Below are positions 53,737-63,035 of a DNA stretch of 64,000 nucleotides, piece after piece. Each line of letters opens with the position of its first letter. Within the stretch, counting starts at the first letter, position 1. Made by a program: the position numbers and the translations under genes. The notes under the pieces are model-generated. The model was not told where the DNA came from. It ran no database searches and saw nothing but the letters and a program-made list of their open reading frames with translations. This stretch comes from Bacteroides fragilis (lineage in GTDB: Bacteria; Bacteroidota; Bacteroidia; Bacteroidales; Bacteroidaceae), in NCBI RefSeq assembly GCF_019583405.1, contig NZ_SZUU01000002.1, positions 124,001 to 188,000 on the forward strand. The letters run 5' to 3'.

Positions 53737-53755
53737 CCCTCTCCCAATGAGAGGG
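53737..53755. repeat. Short hairpin between MFP and RND genes
   Basis: CCCTCTC, 5-nt loop, GAGAGGG in a 93-nt gap in the pump operon; may stabilise or separate parts of the transcript. Confidence 0.5.
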
Positions 53756-53807
53756 AGGAAGAGTTTCTTTTAAATTATACGTTTTTATCTATCTCAGGAA
53801 AAGGGCG

Positions 53808-54998
53808 TTATTCGGTCTCTTTCTTCTCAGCTAACGGCTGGGGTAAGGTAGCTCTCACTTTCATTCCCGGTGTCAACTTGTGATACCCTTCGACCACCAC
53901 TTCTTCACCTGCCCCCAGACCTCTCTCCACAACGAGTTTATTACCAAATTCAGGTCCCAACTCAATGAACCGTTTCTCTGCCGTAGAATCTTTGCGCATC
54001 ACATAAATATATGCTCCGCCTTTCTCAATAGTCACCGCTTTATGCGGTACAACAATGGCTCCTTCACGTACATCCAAGAGCAGCTTTACCTTCGTAAACT
54101 GTCCCGGAAGCAACACCTGTTTCGGGTTCGGCATCTCTGCTCTTACCGAAAAAGTACCGGTCTGCGGATCTACCTGAGGTTCGGCAAAATCCACATATCC
54201 TTTATAGGGATATACCGTATTATCCGCTAATGTAATGGTGATGTTCGGCTGCCAGGAACGGGAAGAGTCCTGCTGACCGATATTGATATTACGTTCTTTA
54301 CTCTTCAGGTAATCCAGAGCAGTCATGCTGAAGTCCACCAGCACCGTATCACTCTTCACAACTGTAGCCAGAAGCGATTTTCCACCCGGTCCCACCAGTG
54401 TCCCCAAATCCACATTACGTTCGCTGATGTGTCCGGACAACGGCGAACGGACCAATGTATAACCCAACTCCAACTCTGCCTGCGCCAGGTCCGCCTCACT
54501 CATGGCAACGGTTGCCACCGCACTTTCATAGGCCGCCTCCGCATTGTCCAGATCTAACTGGCTGGCCGCATTCTGGGCATACAAAGGCTTGATACGTTCC
54601 AGATCCCGCTTTGCTTTCAATGCCTGTGCTTCATCTTTCTTCAGTTGTGCCCGTGCTTTATCTGCCTTTGCACGATATTGATCCTGATTGATCACAAAAA
54701 GCACCTGATTTTTATTCACATATGTTCCCTCGGCAAAGAGCATACTCTCCAGATACCCCTCCACACGGGCCCGTACTTCCACAAATTGTTGTGCACGTAT
54801 ACGCCCCACATACTCACCGAAAATCTCCACATTATCTCTTTCTGCTGGTTCTACAATCACAGTCGGCACTTCCGGCTCTACTTTATGTGGTCGTGTCAGA
54901 ATCCAGTAAATGCCTGCCACCAAGGCCAAACAGACGATGCCTGCAATTGTTCTTTTTCTCCTCAGTTTTAGCTCTTTTCTCGTAAAAAACAGTCTCAT
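53808..54998 (-). CDS. RND efflux membrane-fusion (adaptor) protein
   Basis: 396 residues. N-terminal helix (about 15-32), barrel-sandwich VEIFGEYVGRIRAQQFVEVRARVEGYLESMLFAEGTYVNKNQVLFVI, hairpin coiled coil (KARAQLKKDEAQALKAKRDLERIKPLYAQNAASQLDLDNAEAAYES), LGYTLVRSPLSGHISERNVDLGTLVG, then beta-barrel and membrane-proximal domains. First gene of the pump operon. Confidence 0.95.
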   Translation of the reverse strand: MRLFFTRKELKLRRKRTIAGIVCLALVAGIYWILTRPHKVEPEVPTVIVEPAERDNVEIFGEYVGRIRAQQFVEVRARVEGYLESMLFAEGTYVNKNQVLFVINQDQYRAKADKARAQLKKDEAQALKAKRDLERIKPLYAQNAASQLDLDNAEAAYESAVATVAMSEADLAQAELELGYTLVRSPLSGHISERNVDLGTLVGPGGKSLLATVVKSDTVLVDFSMTALDYLKSKERNINIGQQDSSRSWQPNITITLADNTVYPYKGYVDFAEPQVDPQTGTFSVRAEMPNPKQVLLPGQFTKVKLLLDVREGAIVVPHKAVTIEKGGAYIYVMRKDSTAEKRFIELGPEFGNKLVVERGLGAGEEVVVEGYHKLTPGMKVRATLPQPLAEKKETE

Positions 54999-55204
54999 GC
55001 TTGTTTGTATTATTAAAATTAACTTATCCTTTATTAGCTACTTTACAAATCAGATACCAAATTATACCCAAACCGATCTTTTTAACCAAAAGCACCTCCA
55101 TACGCTCCACAAAAACGATTTTAACGATTTGCCGAACTTAGTTGCCATCCGTCAAAAGTGTAGAATTATGTCCATTCATGTAGAATAATTCCCCAAAAGG
55201 GCCG

Positions 55205-55212
55205 CAAAGATA
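55205..55212 (-). promoter_or_regulatory. -7 box of the efflux operon
   Basis: TATCTTTG followed by CGGCC on the minus strand; long leader up to 54998. Confidence 0.5.
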
Positions 55213-55283
55213 ATTCTTTTCTGCATAAGTTTCATAACTTTCACTTTTAATGGCATTCGCTACTTATTTATCAAATAATAGTA

Positions 55284-55291
55284 TAAATTTG
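55284..55291 (+). promoter_or_regulatory. -7 box of the patatin gene
   Basis: TAAATTTG, 25 nt before ATG 55317. Confidence 0.45.
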
Positions 55292-55316
55292 TAGTAACAT
55301 TCATAATAACACTATA

Positions 55317-57527
55317 ATGAAAAAACATTTGTCATTGATATTAGTTCTGTTACCGGTACTTTTTCTGGCACTCCCCGCTATGGCACAAGAACGTAAAAAA
55401 GTCGGAGTGGTACTCAGTGGAGGAGGTGCAAAAGGAGTAGCACATATCCAAGCACTGAAAGTCATAGAAGAAGCCGGCATTCCGATTGATTATATAGTAG
55501 GTACCAGTATGGGATCCATCATCGGCGGATTATATTCTATCGGATATACTCCTCAGCAATTGGACAGCATGGTGCGCAAACAAGACTGGATGTTCCTGCT
55601 GAGCGACCGGGTGAAACGTAGCGCCATGTCACTCAATGAACGTGAAAAGTCAGAAAAATATGTTTTCTCTTTTCCGTTTACCAAAAGTCCCAAAGATGCA
55701 GTTTCAGGTGGCATCATAAAAGGACAAAATCTGGCCAATCTATTTACGGAACTGACAGTGGGATATCACGATTCCGTAGATTTCAACAAACTTCCCATCC
55801 CCTTTGCCTGCGTTTCACAAAATATCGTGAATGGCGAACAGGTTGTGTTCCACAATGGAATACTTGCCACAGCCATGCGAGCCAGTATGGCTATTCCGGG
55901 AGTATTCACCCCGGTACGGAAGGATAGTATGATCCTCATTGACGGCGGCATGATCAACAACTACCCTGTAGACGTGGCCAGATCGATGGGTGCGGATATC
56001 ATCATCGGGGTAGACGTGCAAAACAATCTGAAAGGAATCGACAAACTAAACAGCGCTCCGGACATACTCTCTCAAATCATCGACCTGACAACTAAAAACA
56101 ACCATCAAAGCAATGTCGGCCTGACCGATACTTATATAAAGGTAAATGTAGAAGGATATTCCTCGGCCAGTTTTACTCCCGCAGCCATTGACTCCCTGAT
56201 GCACCGGGGAGAAGTAGCAGCCCGCAAGCAATGGTCTTCTCTGCTCGCTCTCAAAAAGAAAATCGGCATTGCAGACACGTTCGTACCTCAATCGCACGGC
56301 CCTTATACCATGTTCTCAAAGGACCGGACCCTGCATGTGGAGGAAATCACCTTCTCCGATGTAGAAGAAAACGATAAGAAATGGTTAATGAAGAAATGTA
56401 AACTGCAAGAAAACAGCAGAATCAGTATGCGTCAGATCGAGCAGGCACTGTTCATCCTGCGTGGAAACCAGTCTTACTCAAACGCCAGTTACACACTGAC
56501 CAATACTCCCGAAGGTTACAAACTAAACTTCCTGTTAGAGAAAAAATACGAGAAAACGATTAATGTAGGCATCCGGTTCGACTCGGAAGAGATAGCTTCA
56601 TTATTAATAAACGCTACGGCCCAGTTAAAGACTCATATTCCCTCCAAAGTCTCCCTCACCGGGAGATTGGGCAAACGATACATGGCACGGGTAGACTATA
56701 CATTGGAACCGATGCAACAAAGAAACGTCAACTTCTCGTACATGTTCCAATACAATGACATCAACATTTACGACCATGGTGACCGTGCCTATAACACTAC
56801 TTACAAATATCATTCCGGTGAGTTTGGATTTTCGGATGTATGGTATAAAAATCTTCGGTTTGGGTTCGGAGCACGAATCGAGTATTTCAAATACAAAGAT
56901 TTCCTCTTCAAGAAACCGGAATTTACGATGGATGTCAATTCCGAATATTTCATCAGCTATTTTGCACAGCTGCGTTATAACACTTTCGACAAAGGGTATT
57001 TTCCATCTAAGGGAAGCAACTTTTCCGGAGCTTATTCGCTGTACACAGACAACTTTGCCCGATATAACGGACATGCCCCTTTCTCTGCACTCAGCGCTTC
57101 CTGGGAAAGTGTATTCTCCATAAGTAACCGCCTGACATTGATCCCGGCACTTTACGGCAGGGTATTGATCGGCCAAGAGATCCCTTATGCTTATGAAAAT
57201 GCGTTAGGAGGCGATGTATTCGGCCGTTACCTTCCTCAACAACTCCCGTTTGCAGGAATTTACAATATAGAACTAACTCACAATTCCGTCGCCGTGGCTT
57301 CCTTGAAACTACGCCAACGCATGGGTAGCAAACATTATATCACGTTGGCCGGAAATTTCGCCTTGAGTGATGACAATTTTCTCAAAATCCTAAAAGGTAA
57401 CCGGATCTATGGTTGCAGTATCGGATACGGCCTGGACAGTATGTTCGGTCCGTTGGAAGCTTCATTAGGATATTCCAATCAATCCAAAGACGTGGGATTC
57501 TACGTAAATTTAGGATTCTCTTTTTAA
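55317..57527 (+). CDS. Patatin-like phospholipase with POTRA/barrel C-terminus
   Basis: 736 residues. Signal peptide (1-23). Patatin domain: GGGAKGVAHIQALKVIEE (oxyanion loop), GTSMGS with Ser64, DGGMINNYP with Asp209 (Ser-Asp dyad). Then a POTRA-like part (RTLHVEEITFSDVEENDKKWLMKKCKLQENSRISMRQIEQALF) and a 16-strand BamA-type barrel to the end (VGFYVNLGFSF). PlpD-like type Vd layout. Patatin part probably acts in the periplasm or outside on phospholipids. Single gene with own promoter. Confidence 0.92.
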   Translation: MKKHLSLILVLLPVLFLALPAMAQERKKVGVVLSGGGAKGVAHIQALKVIEEAGIPIDYIVGTSMGSIIGGLYSIGYTPQQLDSMVRKQDWMFLLSDRVKRSAMSLNEREKSEKYVFSFPFTKSPKDAVSGGIIKGQNLANLFTELTVGYHDSVDFNKLPIPFACVSQNIVNGEQVVFHNGILATAMRASMAIPGVFTPVRKDSMILIDGGMINNYPVDVARSMGADIIIGVDVQNNLKGIDKLNSAPDILSQIIDLTTKNNHQSNVGLTDTYIKVNVEGYSSASFTPAAIDSLMHRGEVAARKQWSSLLALKKKIGIADTFVPQSHGPYTMFSKDRTLHVEEITFSDVEENDKKWLMKKCKLQENSRISMRQIEQALFILRGNQSYSNASYTLTNTPEGYKLNFLLEKKYEKTINVGIRFDSEEIASLLINATAQLKTHIPSKVSLTGRLGKRYMARVDYTLEPMQQRNVNFSYMFQYNDINIYDHGDRAYNTTYKYHSGEFGFSDVWYKNLRFGFGARIEYFKYKDFLFKKPEFTMDVNSEYFISYFAQLRYNTFDKGYFPSKGSNFSGAYSLYTDNFARYNGHAPFSALSASWESVFSISNRLTLIPALYGRVLIGQEIPYAYENALGGDVFGRYLPQQLPFAGIYNIELTHNSVAVASLKLRQRMGSKHYITLAGNFALSDDNFLKILKGNRIYGCSIGYGLDSMFGPLEASLGYSNQSKDVGFYVNLGFSF

Positions 57528-57550
57528 TAAACTCAACCCGTATTCCGATA

Positions 57551-57633
57551 GGGTGTAGCTCTATGAAGCAAAGGGTGTAGCCATCCGGGCAATAGGGTGT
57601 AGCCCTGCCGTGCGGATGACTACACCTTATTGC
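57551..57633. repeat. Cluster of GGGTGTAG repeats with a hairpin
   Basis: GGGTGTAG at 57551, 57573 and 57595; GCAATAGGGTGTAG (57589-57602) pairs with CTACACCTTATTGC (57620-57633) in a 14-bp stem with one G-T pair. Placed after the patatin gene stop, may end its transcript, but no T-run follows. Confidence 0.65.
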
Positions 57634-57775
57634 GGGCCCTGCTCAGACAGCCGGACAACCGGACAGGCAGAGCACGGATTTATTTAATTATTTCAAATTT
57701 ATTACTCAGAACCAAAGAAAGTCATTATCTTTACCGAAAATATTTTCTATATACTCACATAAAACATTTGGAATT

Positions 57776-58045
57776 ATGGCAAAGAGAAGAGAACTTAAAA
57801 AAAACGTAAATTATATCGCAGGTGAATTATTTTCAGAGTGTCTGATCAACAGCATGTTCGTACCGGGTACAGATAAAGCAAAAGCTGACGAACTGATGGC
57901 GGAAATCCTGAAAATGCAGGATGAATTTATCAGCCGCATCAGCCACACCGAACCAGGTAATGTGAAAGGATTCTACAAAAAATTCCGTGTAGACTTCAAT
58001 GCAAAAGTAAACGAAATCATTGATGCCATCGCGAAACTGAACTAA
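57776..58045 (+). CDS. Conserved Bacteroidales protein of unknown function
   Basis: 89 residues, mainly helical: MAKRRELKKNVNYIAGELFSECLINSMFVPGTD, MAEILKMQDEFISRISHTEPGNVKGFYKKFRVDFNAKVNEIIDAIAKLN. No named domain recognised. First gene of a tight cluster: 2 nt before the acyltransferase gene. Confidence 0.8.
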   Translation: MAKRRELKKNVNYIAGELFSECLINSMFVPGTDKAKADELMAEILKMQDEFISRISHTEPGNVKGFYKKFRVDFNAKVNEIIDAIAKLN

Positions 58046-58047
58046 GA

Positions 58048-58605
58048 ATGAAAAAAGCAATATATAGCTTTATTTACTATCGCCTGCTGGGGTGGAAGAT
58101 GAACGTAACAGTACCCCAATATGATAAATGTGTAGTTTGCGCAGCTCCCCATACCACTAATTTAGATTTGTTTATCGGTAAACTATTTTACGGTGCCATG
58201 GGGGGGAAAACTAGTTTCATGATGAAAAAAGAATGGTTCTTTTTTCCTTTAGGGCTACTTTTCAGAGCTGTAGGAGGTATTCCTGTAGATCGTAGTCGCA
58301 AAACCTCATTGGTAGAGCAAATGGTTCATCACTTCAATACCAGCAAAAAGTTTCACCTTGCTATCACTCCAGAAGGAACACGTAAACGCAACCCTAACTG
58401 GAAAAAAGGTTTCTATTACATTGCGCTCAAAGCACAAGTACCCATTGTCCTGGTCGGCATCGACTATACAACCAAGACCATTACGTCGACTAAAGCAGTC
58501 ATGCCAAGTGGAGATATTGACAAGGATATGCGTGAAATAAAACTTTATTTCAAAGATTTCAAGGGAAAGCATCCCGAGAACTTCTCCATTGGAGACGTTG
58601 AATGA
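58048..58605 (+). CDS. 1-acyl-sn-glycerol-3-phosphate acyltransferase-like protein
   Basis: 185 residues, PlsC-type. HX4D motif in APHTTNLDLF (His35), KEWFFFPLGLLFRAVGGIPVDRSR (block II), ITPEGTRKRNPNWKKGFYYIALKAQVPIVLVGI (blocks III and IV). Short form without extra domains. Acyl transfer to a lysophospholipid or related substrate; exact acceptor open. 2 nt after the small protein, 3 nt before the nitrilase gene. Confidence 0.9.
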   Translation: MKKAIYSFIYYRLLGWKMNVTVPQYDKCVVCAAPHTTNLDLFIGKLFYGAMGGKTSFMMKKEWFFFPLGLLFRAVGGIPVDRSRKTSLVEQMVHHFNTSKKFHLAITPEGTRKRNPNWKKGFYYIALKAQVPIVLVGIDYTTKTITSTKAVMPSGDIDKDMREIKLYFKDFKGKHPENFSIGDVE

Positions 58606-58608
58606 TTC

Positions 58609-59379
58609 ATGAAGATCTCGATTGTACAGACAGATATTATTTGGGAAAATAAACAGGAAAATCTCCGTTTACTCCGCGAAAAGCTATTACCTCTTCGCGG
58701 AACAACGGAGATTGTTGTTTTACCGGAGATGTTTACAACAGGATTCAGCATGAACAGCCGGCTATTAGCCGAACCGGTTTCCGGTACCACGCTCCGGAGT
58801 CTCAAAAATTATGCTATAGAATTTCATTTGTCATTGGCCGGGAGTTTCATTTGCGAAGAACAAGGCTCTTATTATAACCGGGCTTTCCTGATCACTCCCG
58901 ATGGACAGGAATTTTACTATGACAAACGCCACCTCTTCCGCATGGGACACGAAGCGGAACATTTTTCGGCAGGCAACCGGAAAGTAATCATTCCCTACAA
59001 CGGTTGGAACATCTGCCTGCAGGTTTGTTACGACCTCCGCTTTCCTGTCTGGAGCAGAAATGTGAACAATGGATATGACCTCCTTATATATGTAGCCAGT
59101 TGGCCGACTCCACGTATTCAGGCATGGAATACATTATTATGCGCACGTGCCATTGAAAATCAATGTTATGTATGCGGTGTGAACCGTATAGGACAGGATG
59201 GCAACGGACTCTGCTATCCGGGGTATTCCGCATTATATGGACCTAAAGGAGAAAACCTGACAGGAACTCCCGATTCGGAAGAAAAAATACAAACCATTGA
59301 ACTTAGCTTGGAAGCTCTCACTACTTTTCGTCATAAATTCCCAAGTTGGAAAGATGCAGACCCCTTTCTCCTTTACTAA
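58609..59379 (+). CDS. Nitrilase-family amidohydrolase (omega-amidase/YafV type)
   Basis: 256 residues. Catalytic Glu40 (VVLPEMFTTGFSM), Lys106 (YDKRHLFRMGHE) and Cys140 (LQVCYDLRFPVWSRN). The MFTTGFSM and HLFRMGHE patterns fit the YafV/Nit2 omega-amidase clade, which turns alpha-ketoglutaramate-like amides to acids. Last gene of the cluster from 57776. Confidence 0.93.
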   Translation: MKISIVQTDIIWENKQENLRLLREKLLPLRGTTEIVVLPEMFTTGFSMNSRLLAEPVSGTTLRSLKNYAIEFHLSLAGSFICEEQGSYYNRAFLITPDGQEFYYDKRHLFRMGHEAEHFSAGNRKVIIPYNGWNICLQVCYDLRFPVWSRNVNNGYDLLIYVASWPTPRIQAWNTLLCARAIENQCYVCGVNRIGQDGNGLCYPGYSALYGPKGENLTGTPDSEEKIQTIELSLEALTTFRHKFPSWKDADPFLLY

Positions 59380-59452
59380 ATATCCAAGGCTAATTTTCCG
59401 TATTTACTAAAAATATATCTTGAATTATAGTATATAAATGCAAAAAAGTATC

Positions 59453-59460
59453 TAATTTTG
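59453..59460 (+). promoter_or_regulatory. -7 box of nagA
   Basis: TAATTTTG followed by CCAG, 56 nt before ATG 59517. Confidence 0.5.
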
Positions 59461-59516
59461 CCAGACAATCAATTTATTGTACCAAAAAACAAACCCTAAT
59501 TTAACTCATAACACGA

Positions 59517-60683
59517 ATGTTAACCCAATTAATTAATGCACGTATACTCACCCCCCAAGGATGGATGAAAGACGGTTCCGTGCTTATCAGAGACAATAAG
59601 ATTTTAGAAGTCACAAACTGCGATCTGGCCGTTATCGGAGCCGAACTTATTGATGTCAAAGGTATGTATGTAGTCCCAGGTGGAGTAGAAATCCACGTGC
59701 ATGGTGGTGGAGGCCGCGACTTTATGGAATGTACGGAAGATGCTTTCCGGGCAGCGGTCCATACTCACATGAAACATGGCACAACAAGCATCTTCCCCAC
59801 ATTGTCATCATCTACAGTCCCCATGATTCAACAAGCTGCAGAAACCTGCACCAAGTTGATGGAAGAAAAAAACAGCCCTATCCTGGGACTGCACCTCGAG
59901 GGTCATTACCTGAACATGAAAATGGCAGGAGGACAAATTCCGGAAAACATTAAAAATCCTGATCCGAATGAATACATTCCGATCGTAGAACAGTATCATT
60001 GCATCAAGCGTTGGGATGCTGCTCCGGAACTTCCGGGAGCCATGCAATTCGGTAAATACATTGCTGCCAAAGGCATACTGCCTTCCGTAGCACATACACA
60101 AGCCGAATTTGAAGATATCCGTACAGCTTATGAAGCCGGATACACTCATGCAACCCACTTCTACAATGCAATGCCCGGCTTCCACAAACGGAGAGAGTAT
60201 AAATACGAAGGCACAGTCGAAAGCATTTATCTGTTGGATGACATGACAGTAGAAGTAGTAGCCGACGGCATTCACGTCCCCCCTACGATCCTAAGACTCG
60301 TATATAAAATAAAAGGTGTGGAAAGAACCTGTCTGATCACCGATGCTCTTGCATGTGCCGATAGTGACAGCAAAGAGGCTTTCGACCCGCGCGTAATTAT
60401 CGAAGACGGAGTCTGCAAACTGGCCGACCATTCTGCTTTGGCAGGAAGTGTCGCCACCATGGACCGCCTGATCCGTACCGTTGTGCAGAAAGCAGAGATC
60501 CCACTGGAAGATGCAGTTCGCATGGCTTCCGAAACTCCGGCACGCATCATGGGTGTATATGATCGCAAAGGTTCCTTGCAAAAAGGTAAGGATGCCGATA
60601 TTCTGGTACTGGACGAAGACCTCAACGTAAGAGCCGTATGGGCCATGGGTAAGTTGGTACCTGAAACAAATACCCTGTTTTAA
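59517..60683 (+). CDS. nagA: N-acetylglucosamine-6-phosphate deacetylase
   Basis: 388 residues. Metal motif VEIHVHGGGGRDF, GLHLEGHYLN (Glu ligand), PSVAHTQAEFED and THATHFYNAMPGFHKR (His ligands and substrate contact), DGIHVPP, and catalytic Asp in ITDALACAD; ends with KGKDADILVLDEDLNV. Turns GlcNAc-6-P into GlcN-6-P plus acetate. The next gene carries a NagB-like domain, but separated by a repeat-rich 266-bp gap with its own promoter. Confidence 0.95.
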   Translation: MLTQLINARILTPQGWMKDGSVLIRDNKILEVTNCDLAVIGAELIDVKGMYVVPGGVEIHVHGGGGRDFMECTEDAFRAAVHTHMKHGTTSIFPTLSSSTVPMIQQAAETCTKLMEEKNSPILGLHLEGHYLNMKMAGGQIPENIKNPDPNEYIPIVEQYHCIKRWDAAPELPGAMQFGKYIAAKGILPSVAHTQAEFEDIRTAYEAGYTHATHFYNAMPGFHKRREYKYEGTVESIYLLDDMTVEVVADGIHVPPTILRLVYKIKGVERTCLITDALACADSDSKEAFDPRVIIEDGVCKLADHSALAGSVATMDRLIRTVVQKAEIPLEDAVRMASETPARIMGVYDRKGSLQKGKDADILVLDEDLNVRAVWAMGKLVPETNTLF

Positions 60684-60698
60684 ACGATAAACGTTTTT

Positions 60699-60806
60699 GA
60701 GCGATAAACGATTAACAGGCTGTGCTGGCGCAGTCCGTTAATCGTTTATTATTTATCGCCTATTACTTATCGCCCATTGTTCGAAACCGTTCATCGTTTA
60801 TCGCTC
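60699..60806. repeat. Overlapping inverted repeats of GATAAACGAT type
   Basis: GAGCGATAAACGATTAAC (60699-60716) can pair either with GTTAATCGTTTAT (60737-60749) or, through its other end, with ATCGTTTATCGCTC (60793-60806). Two more partial copies lie between (TTATCGCC at 60753 and 60768). Mutually exclusive hairpins between nagA and the next gene; may end nagA transcription. Confidence 0.7.
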
Positions 60807-60886
60807 CCTCCTCCCTATTTATAGGTAAAAAAAGATTTTAATTTAATTTCCCCGTCAACCTTATCGTATAGTTGATTGTTTTTATA

Positions 60887-60894
60887 TATATTTG
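60887..60894 (+). promoter_or_regulatory. -7 box of the NagB-like/PIG-L gene
   Basis: TATATTTG, 55 nt before ATG 60950; speaks against the longer frame that begins at 60872. Confidence 0.55.
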
Positions 60895-60949
60895 TTCAGA
60901 GTTTCCAATAACGACAAAGACTCAGTCAAACTTAATTAATAACAAACTT

Positions 60950-62941
60950 ATGAAGACAAATCTTAGTTCTCAGATTACTCTCAACAGGGTCTCCCCCAGG
61001 TATTACAGACCAGAGAATGCATTCGAGAGATCGGTATTGACCCGATTAGAGAAAATTCCTACAGACATCTATGAATCTGTAGAAGAAGGTGCAAACCATA
61101 TCGCTTGCGAAATAGCACAGGTTATTCGTGATAAACAGAAAGCAGGACGTTTCTGCGTACTGGCATTGCCGGGTGGAAATTCTCCGCGCAGCGTATATGC
61201 CGAATTAATTCGCATGCACAAAGAAGAGGGACTCAGTTTCCGTAACGTAATTGTATTCAACATGTACGAATACTATCCGTTGTCTCAAGATGCAATCAAC
61301 AGCAATTTCAATGCGTTGAAAGAGATGTTTCTTGATCATGTAGATATCGATAAACAAAATATCTTTACTCCGGACGGTACGATTGCCAAAGATACCATCT
61401 TTGAATACTGCCGCCTGTACGAACAGCGCATCGAAAGCTTCGGCGGTATCGATATCGCCCTGTTAGGCATCGGCCGTGTAGGTAATATAGCTTTCAACGA
61501 ACCGGGTTCACGCCTGAATTCCACCACCCGACTGATTTTGCTGGATAGCGGTTCACGCAACGAAGCATCCAAGATCTTCGGCACCATCGACAACACTCCC
61601 ATCAGTTCTATTACAATGGGTGTAGCCACAATTCTTGCTGCAAAGAAAATCTATCTGTTGGCATGGGGTGAAGAAAAAGCCCACATGGTGAAAGAGTGTG
61701 TAGAAGGTAATGTAACAGATACCATTCCGGCATCTTACTTACAGACCCATAACAATGCACATGTAGCTATCGACCTGTCAGCAGCTTCCAACCTGACACG
61801 CATTCAACGTCCATGGTTGGTCACTTCCTGCGAATGGAATGACAAACTGATCCGTAGCGCAATCGTGTGGCTGTGCCAATTGACCGGCAAACCAATCCTG
61901 AAACTGACTAATAAAGATTACAACGAAAATGGCTTGAGCGAGCTGCTTGCCCTCTTCGGATCTGCTTATAACGTAAATATCAAGATATTCAACGACCTGC
62001 AGCACACCATTACCGGATGGCCGGGTGGTAAACCGAAAGCAGACGACACATATCGTCCGGAACGTGCAAAACCATATCCGAAACGAGTAGTCGTATTTTC
62101 TCCGCACCCCGATGACGATGTGATCTCTATGGGTGGTACGATCCGCCGTCTGGTAGAACAGAAACATGAAGTTCATGTAGCTTACCAAACTTCGGGAAAC
62201 ATTGCCGTAGGCGATGAAGAAGTAGTTCGCTTCATGCATTTCATCAACGGATTCAACCAGATCTTTATAAACAGTGAAGATCAGGTGATCAGTGAAAAAT
62301 ACGCCGAAATCCGTAAATTCCTGAAAGACAAAAAAGACGGCGATATGGATACACGCGATATCCTGACCATCAAAGGTTTGATCCGCCGTGGCGAAGCACG
62401 CACAGCTTGTACTTACAACAACATTCCGCTGGAACGCTGTCACTTCCTGGACCTCCCCTTCTACGAAACCGGTAAAATCCAGAAGAATCCGATCAGTGAA
62501 GCCGATGTAGAAATTGTCCGCAACCTGCTCCGTGAAGTGAAACCTCATCAGATCTTTGTAGCCGGTGACCTTGCCGACCCGCACGGAACACACCGTGTAT
62601 GTACAGATGCCGTATTTGCTGCCGTAGACCTTGAAAAGGAAGAAGGAGCCGAATGGTTGAAAGACTGCCGTATCTGGATGTATCGTGGCGCATGGGCCGA
62701 ATGGGAAATTGAAAACATCGAAATGGCTGTACCTATCAGTCCTGAAGAATTACGTGCAAAACGTAACTCTATCCTGAAGCATCAGTCACAGATGGAAAGT
62801 GCTCCATTCCTGGGCAACGACGAACGCTTGTTCTGGCAGCGTAGCGAGGACCGTAACCGAGGTACTGCCGCTCTTTACGACAGCTTGGGACTGGCTTCTT
62901 ACGAAGCAATGGAAGCATTCGTAGAATACATTCCACTATAA
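60950..62941 (+). CDS. Fusion of NagB-like (catalytic residues changed) and PIG-L deacetylase domains
   Basis: 663 residues from ATG 60950. Residues about 30-290: NagB/6-phosphogluconolactonase fold (LALPGGNSPRSVYAELIRMH, VFNMYEYYPL, LLGIGRVGNIAFNEPGS). Compared with E. coli NagB, catalytic Asp72 is Tyr106, Asp141 is Val177 and His143 is Asn179; only the Glu of FNEP stays. Residues about 378-620: PIG-L/LmbE deacetylase with intact metal motif PHPDDD (385-390) and DPHGTH. Often annotated as GlcN-6-P deaminase, but the NagB part may only bind sugar phosphate, while the PIG-L part removes an acyl group. Next to nagA, so amino-sugar use is likely. Confidence 0.9.
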   Translation: MKTNLSSQITLNRVSPRYYRPENAFERSVLTRLEKIPTDIYESVEEGANHIACEIAQVIRDKQKAGRFCVLALPGGNSPRSVYAELIRMHKEEGLSFRNVIVFNMYEYYPLSQDAINSNFNALKEMFLDHVDIDKQNIFTPDGTIAKDTIFEYCRLYEQRIESFGGIDIALLGIGRVGNIAFNEPGSRLNSTTRLILLDSGSRNEASKIFGTIDNTPISSITMGVATILAAKKIYLLAWGEEKAHMVKECVEGNVTDTIPASYLQTHNNAHVAIDLSAASNLTRIQRPWLVTSCEWNDKLIRSAIVWLCQLTGKPILKLTNKDYNENGLSELLALFGSAYNVNIKIFNDLQHTITGWPGGKPKADDTYRPERAKPYPKRVVVFSPHPDDDVISMGGTIRRLVEQKHEVHVAYQTSGNIAVGDEEVVRFMHFINGFNQIFINSEDQVISEKYAEIRKFLKDKKDGDMDTRDILTIKGLIRRGEARTACTYNNIPLERCHFLDLPFYETGKIQKNPISEADVEIVRNLLREVKPHQIFVAGDLADPHGTHRVCTDAVFAAVDLEKEEGAEWLKDCRIWMYRGAWAEWEIENIEMAVPISPEELRAKRNSILKHQSQMESAPFLGNDERLFWQRSEDRNRGTAALYDSLGLASYEAMEAFVEYIPL

Positions 62942-62968
62942 CCCAAGCCAATTAGTGAAATAAAAATA

Positions 62969-63005
62969 AAGAAGAGTGAGGAGTTTGGAACTCTTCACTC
63001 TTCTT
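62969..63005 (+). terminator. Strong terminator after the NagB-like/PIG-L gene
   Basis: AAGAAGAGTGAGGAGTT and AACTCTTCACTCTTCTT form a 17-bp stem with one mismatch and a 3-nt loop, followed by TTTGTTT. Confidence 0.9.
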
Positions 63006-63035
63006 TTGTTTAAACAGAAAAGATACAAATTATAT

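Larger units (their letters stand above)
54999..55316. other. Divergent promoter region between efflux operon and patatin gene
   Basis: 318 bp without a gene. Minus-strand box TATCTTTG (55212-55205) for the efflux operon leaves a leader of about 200 nt; plus-strand box TAAATTTG (55284-55291) for the patatin gene. No regulator gene of the efflux operon is near. Confidence 0.5.

Noticed and set aside
57551..57633. Possible CRISPR array from three evenly spaced GGGTGTAG copies
   Set aside because: The repeat unit is only 8 bp, there are three copies, and no cas genes are near.
60872..60949. Longer N-terminus of the NagB-like/PIG-L protein
   Set aside because: It would span the -7 promoter box at 60887-60894; ATG 60950 fits better.
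62976..63035. Longer N-terminus of the phosphatase
   Set aside because: This stretch is the terminator hairpin of the preceding gene.
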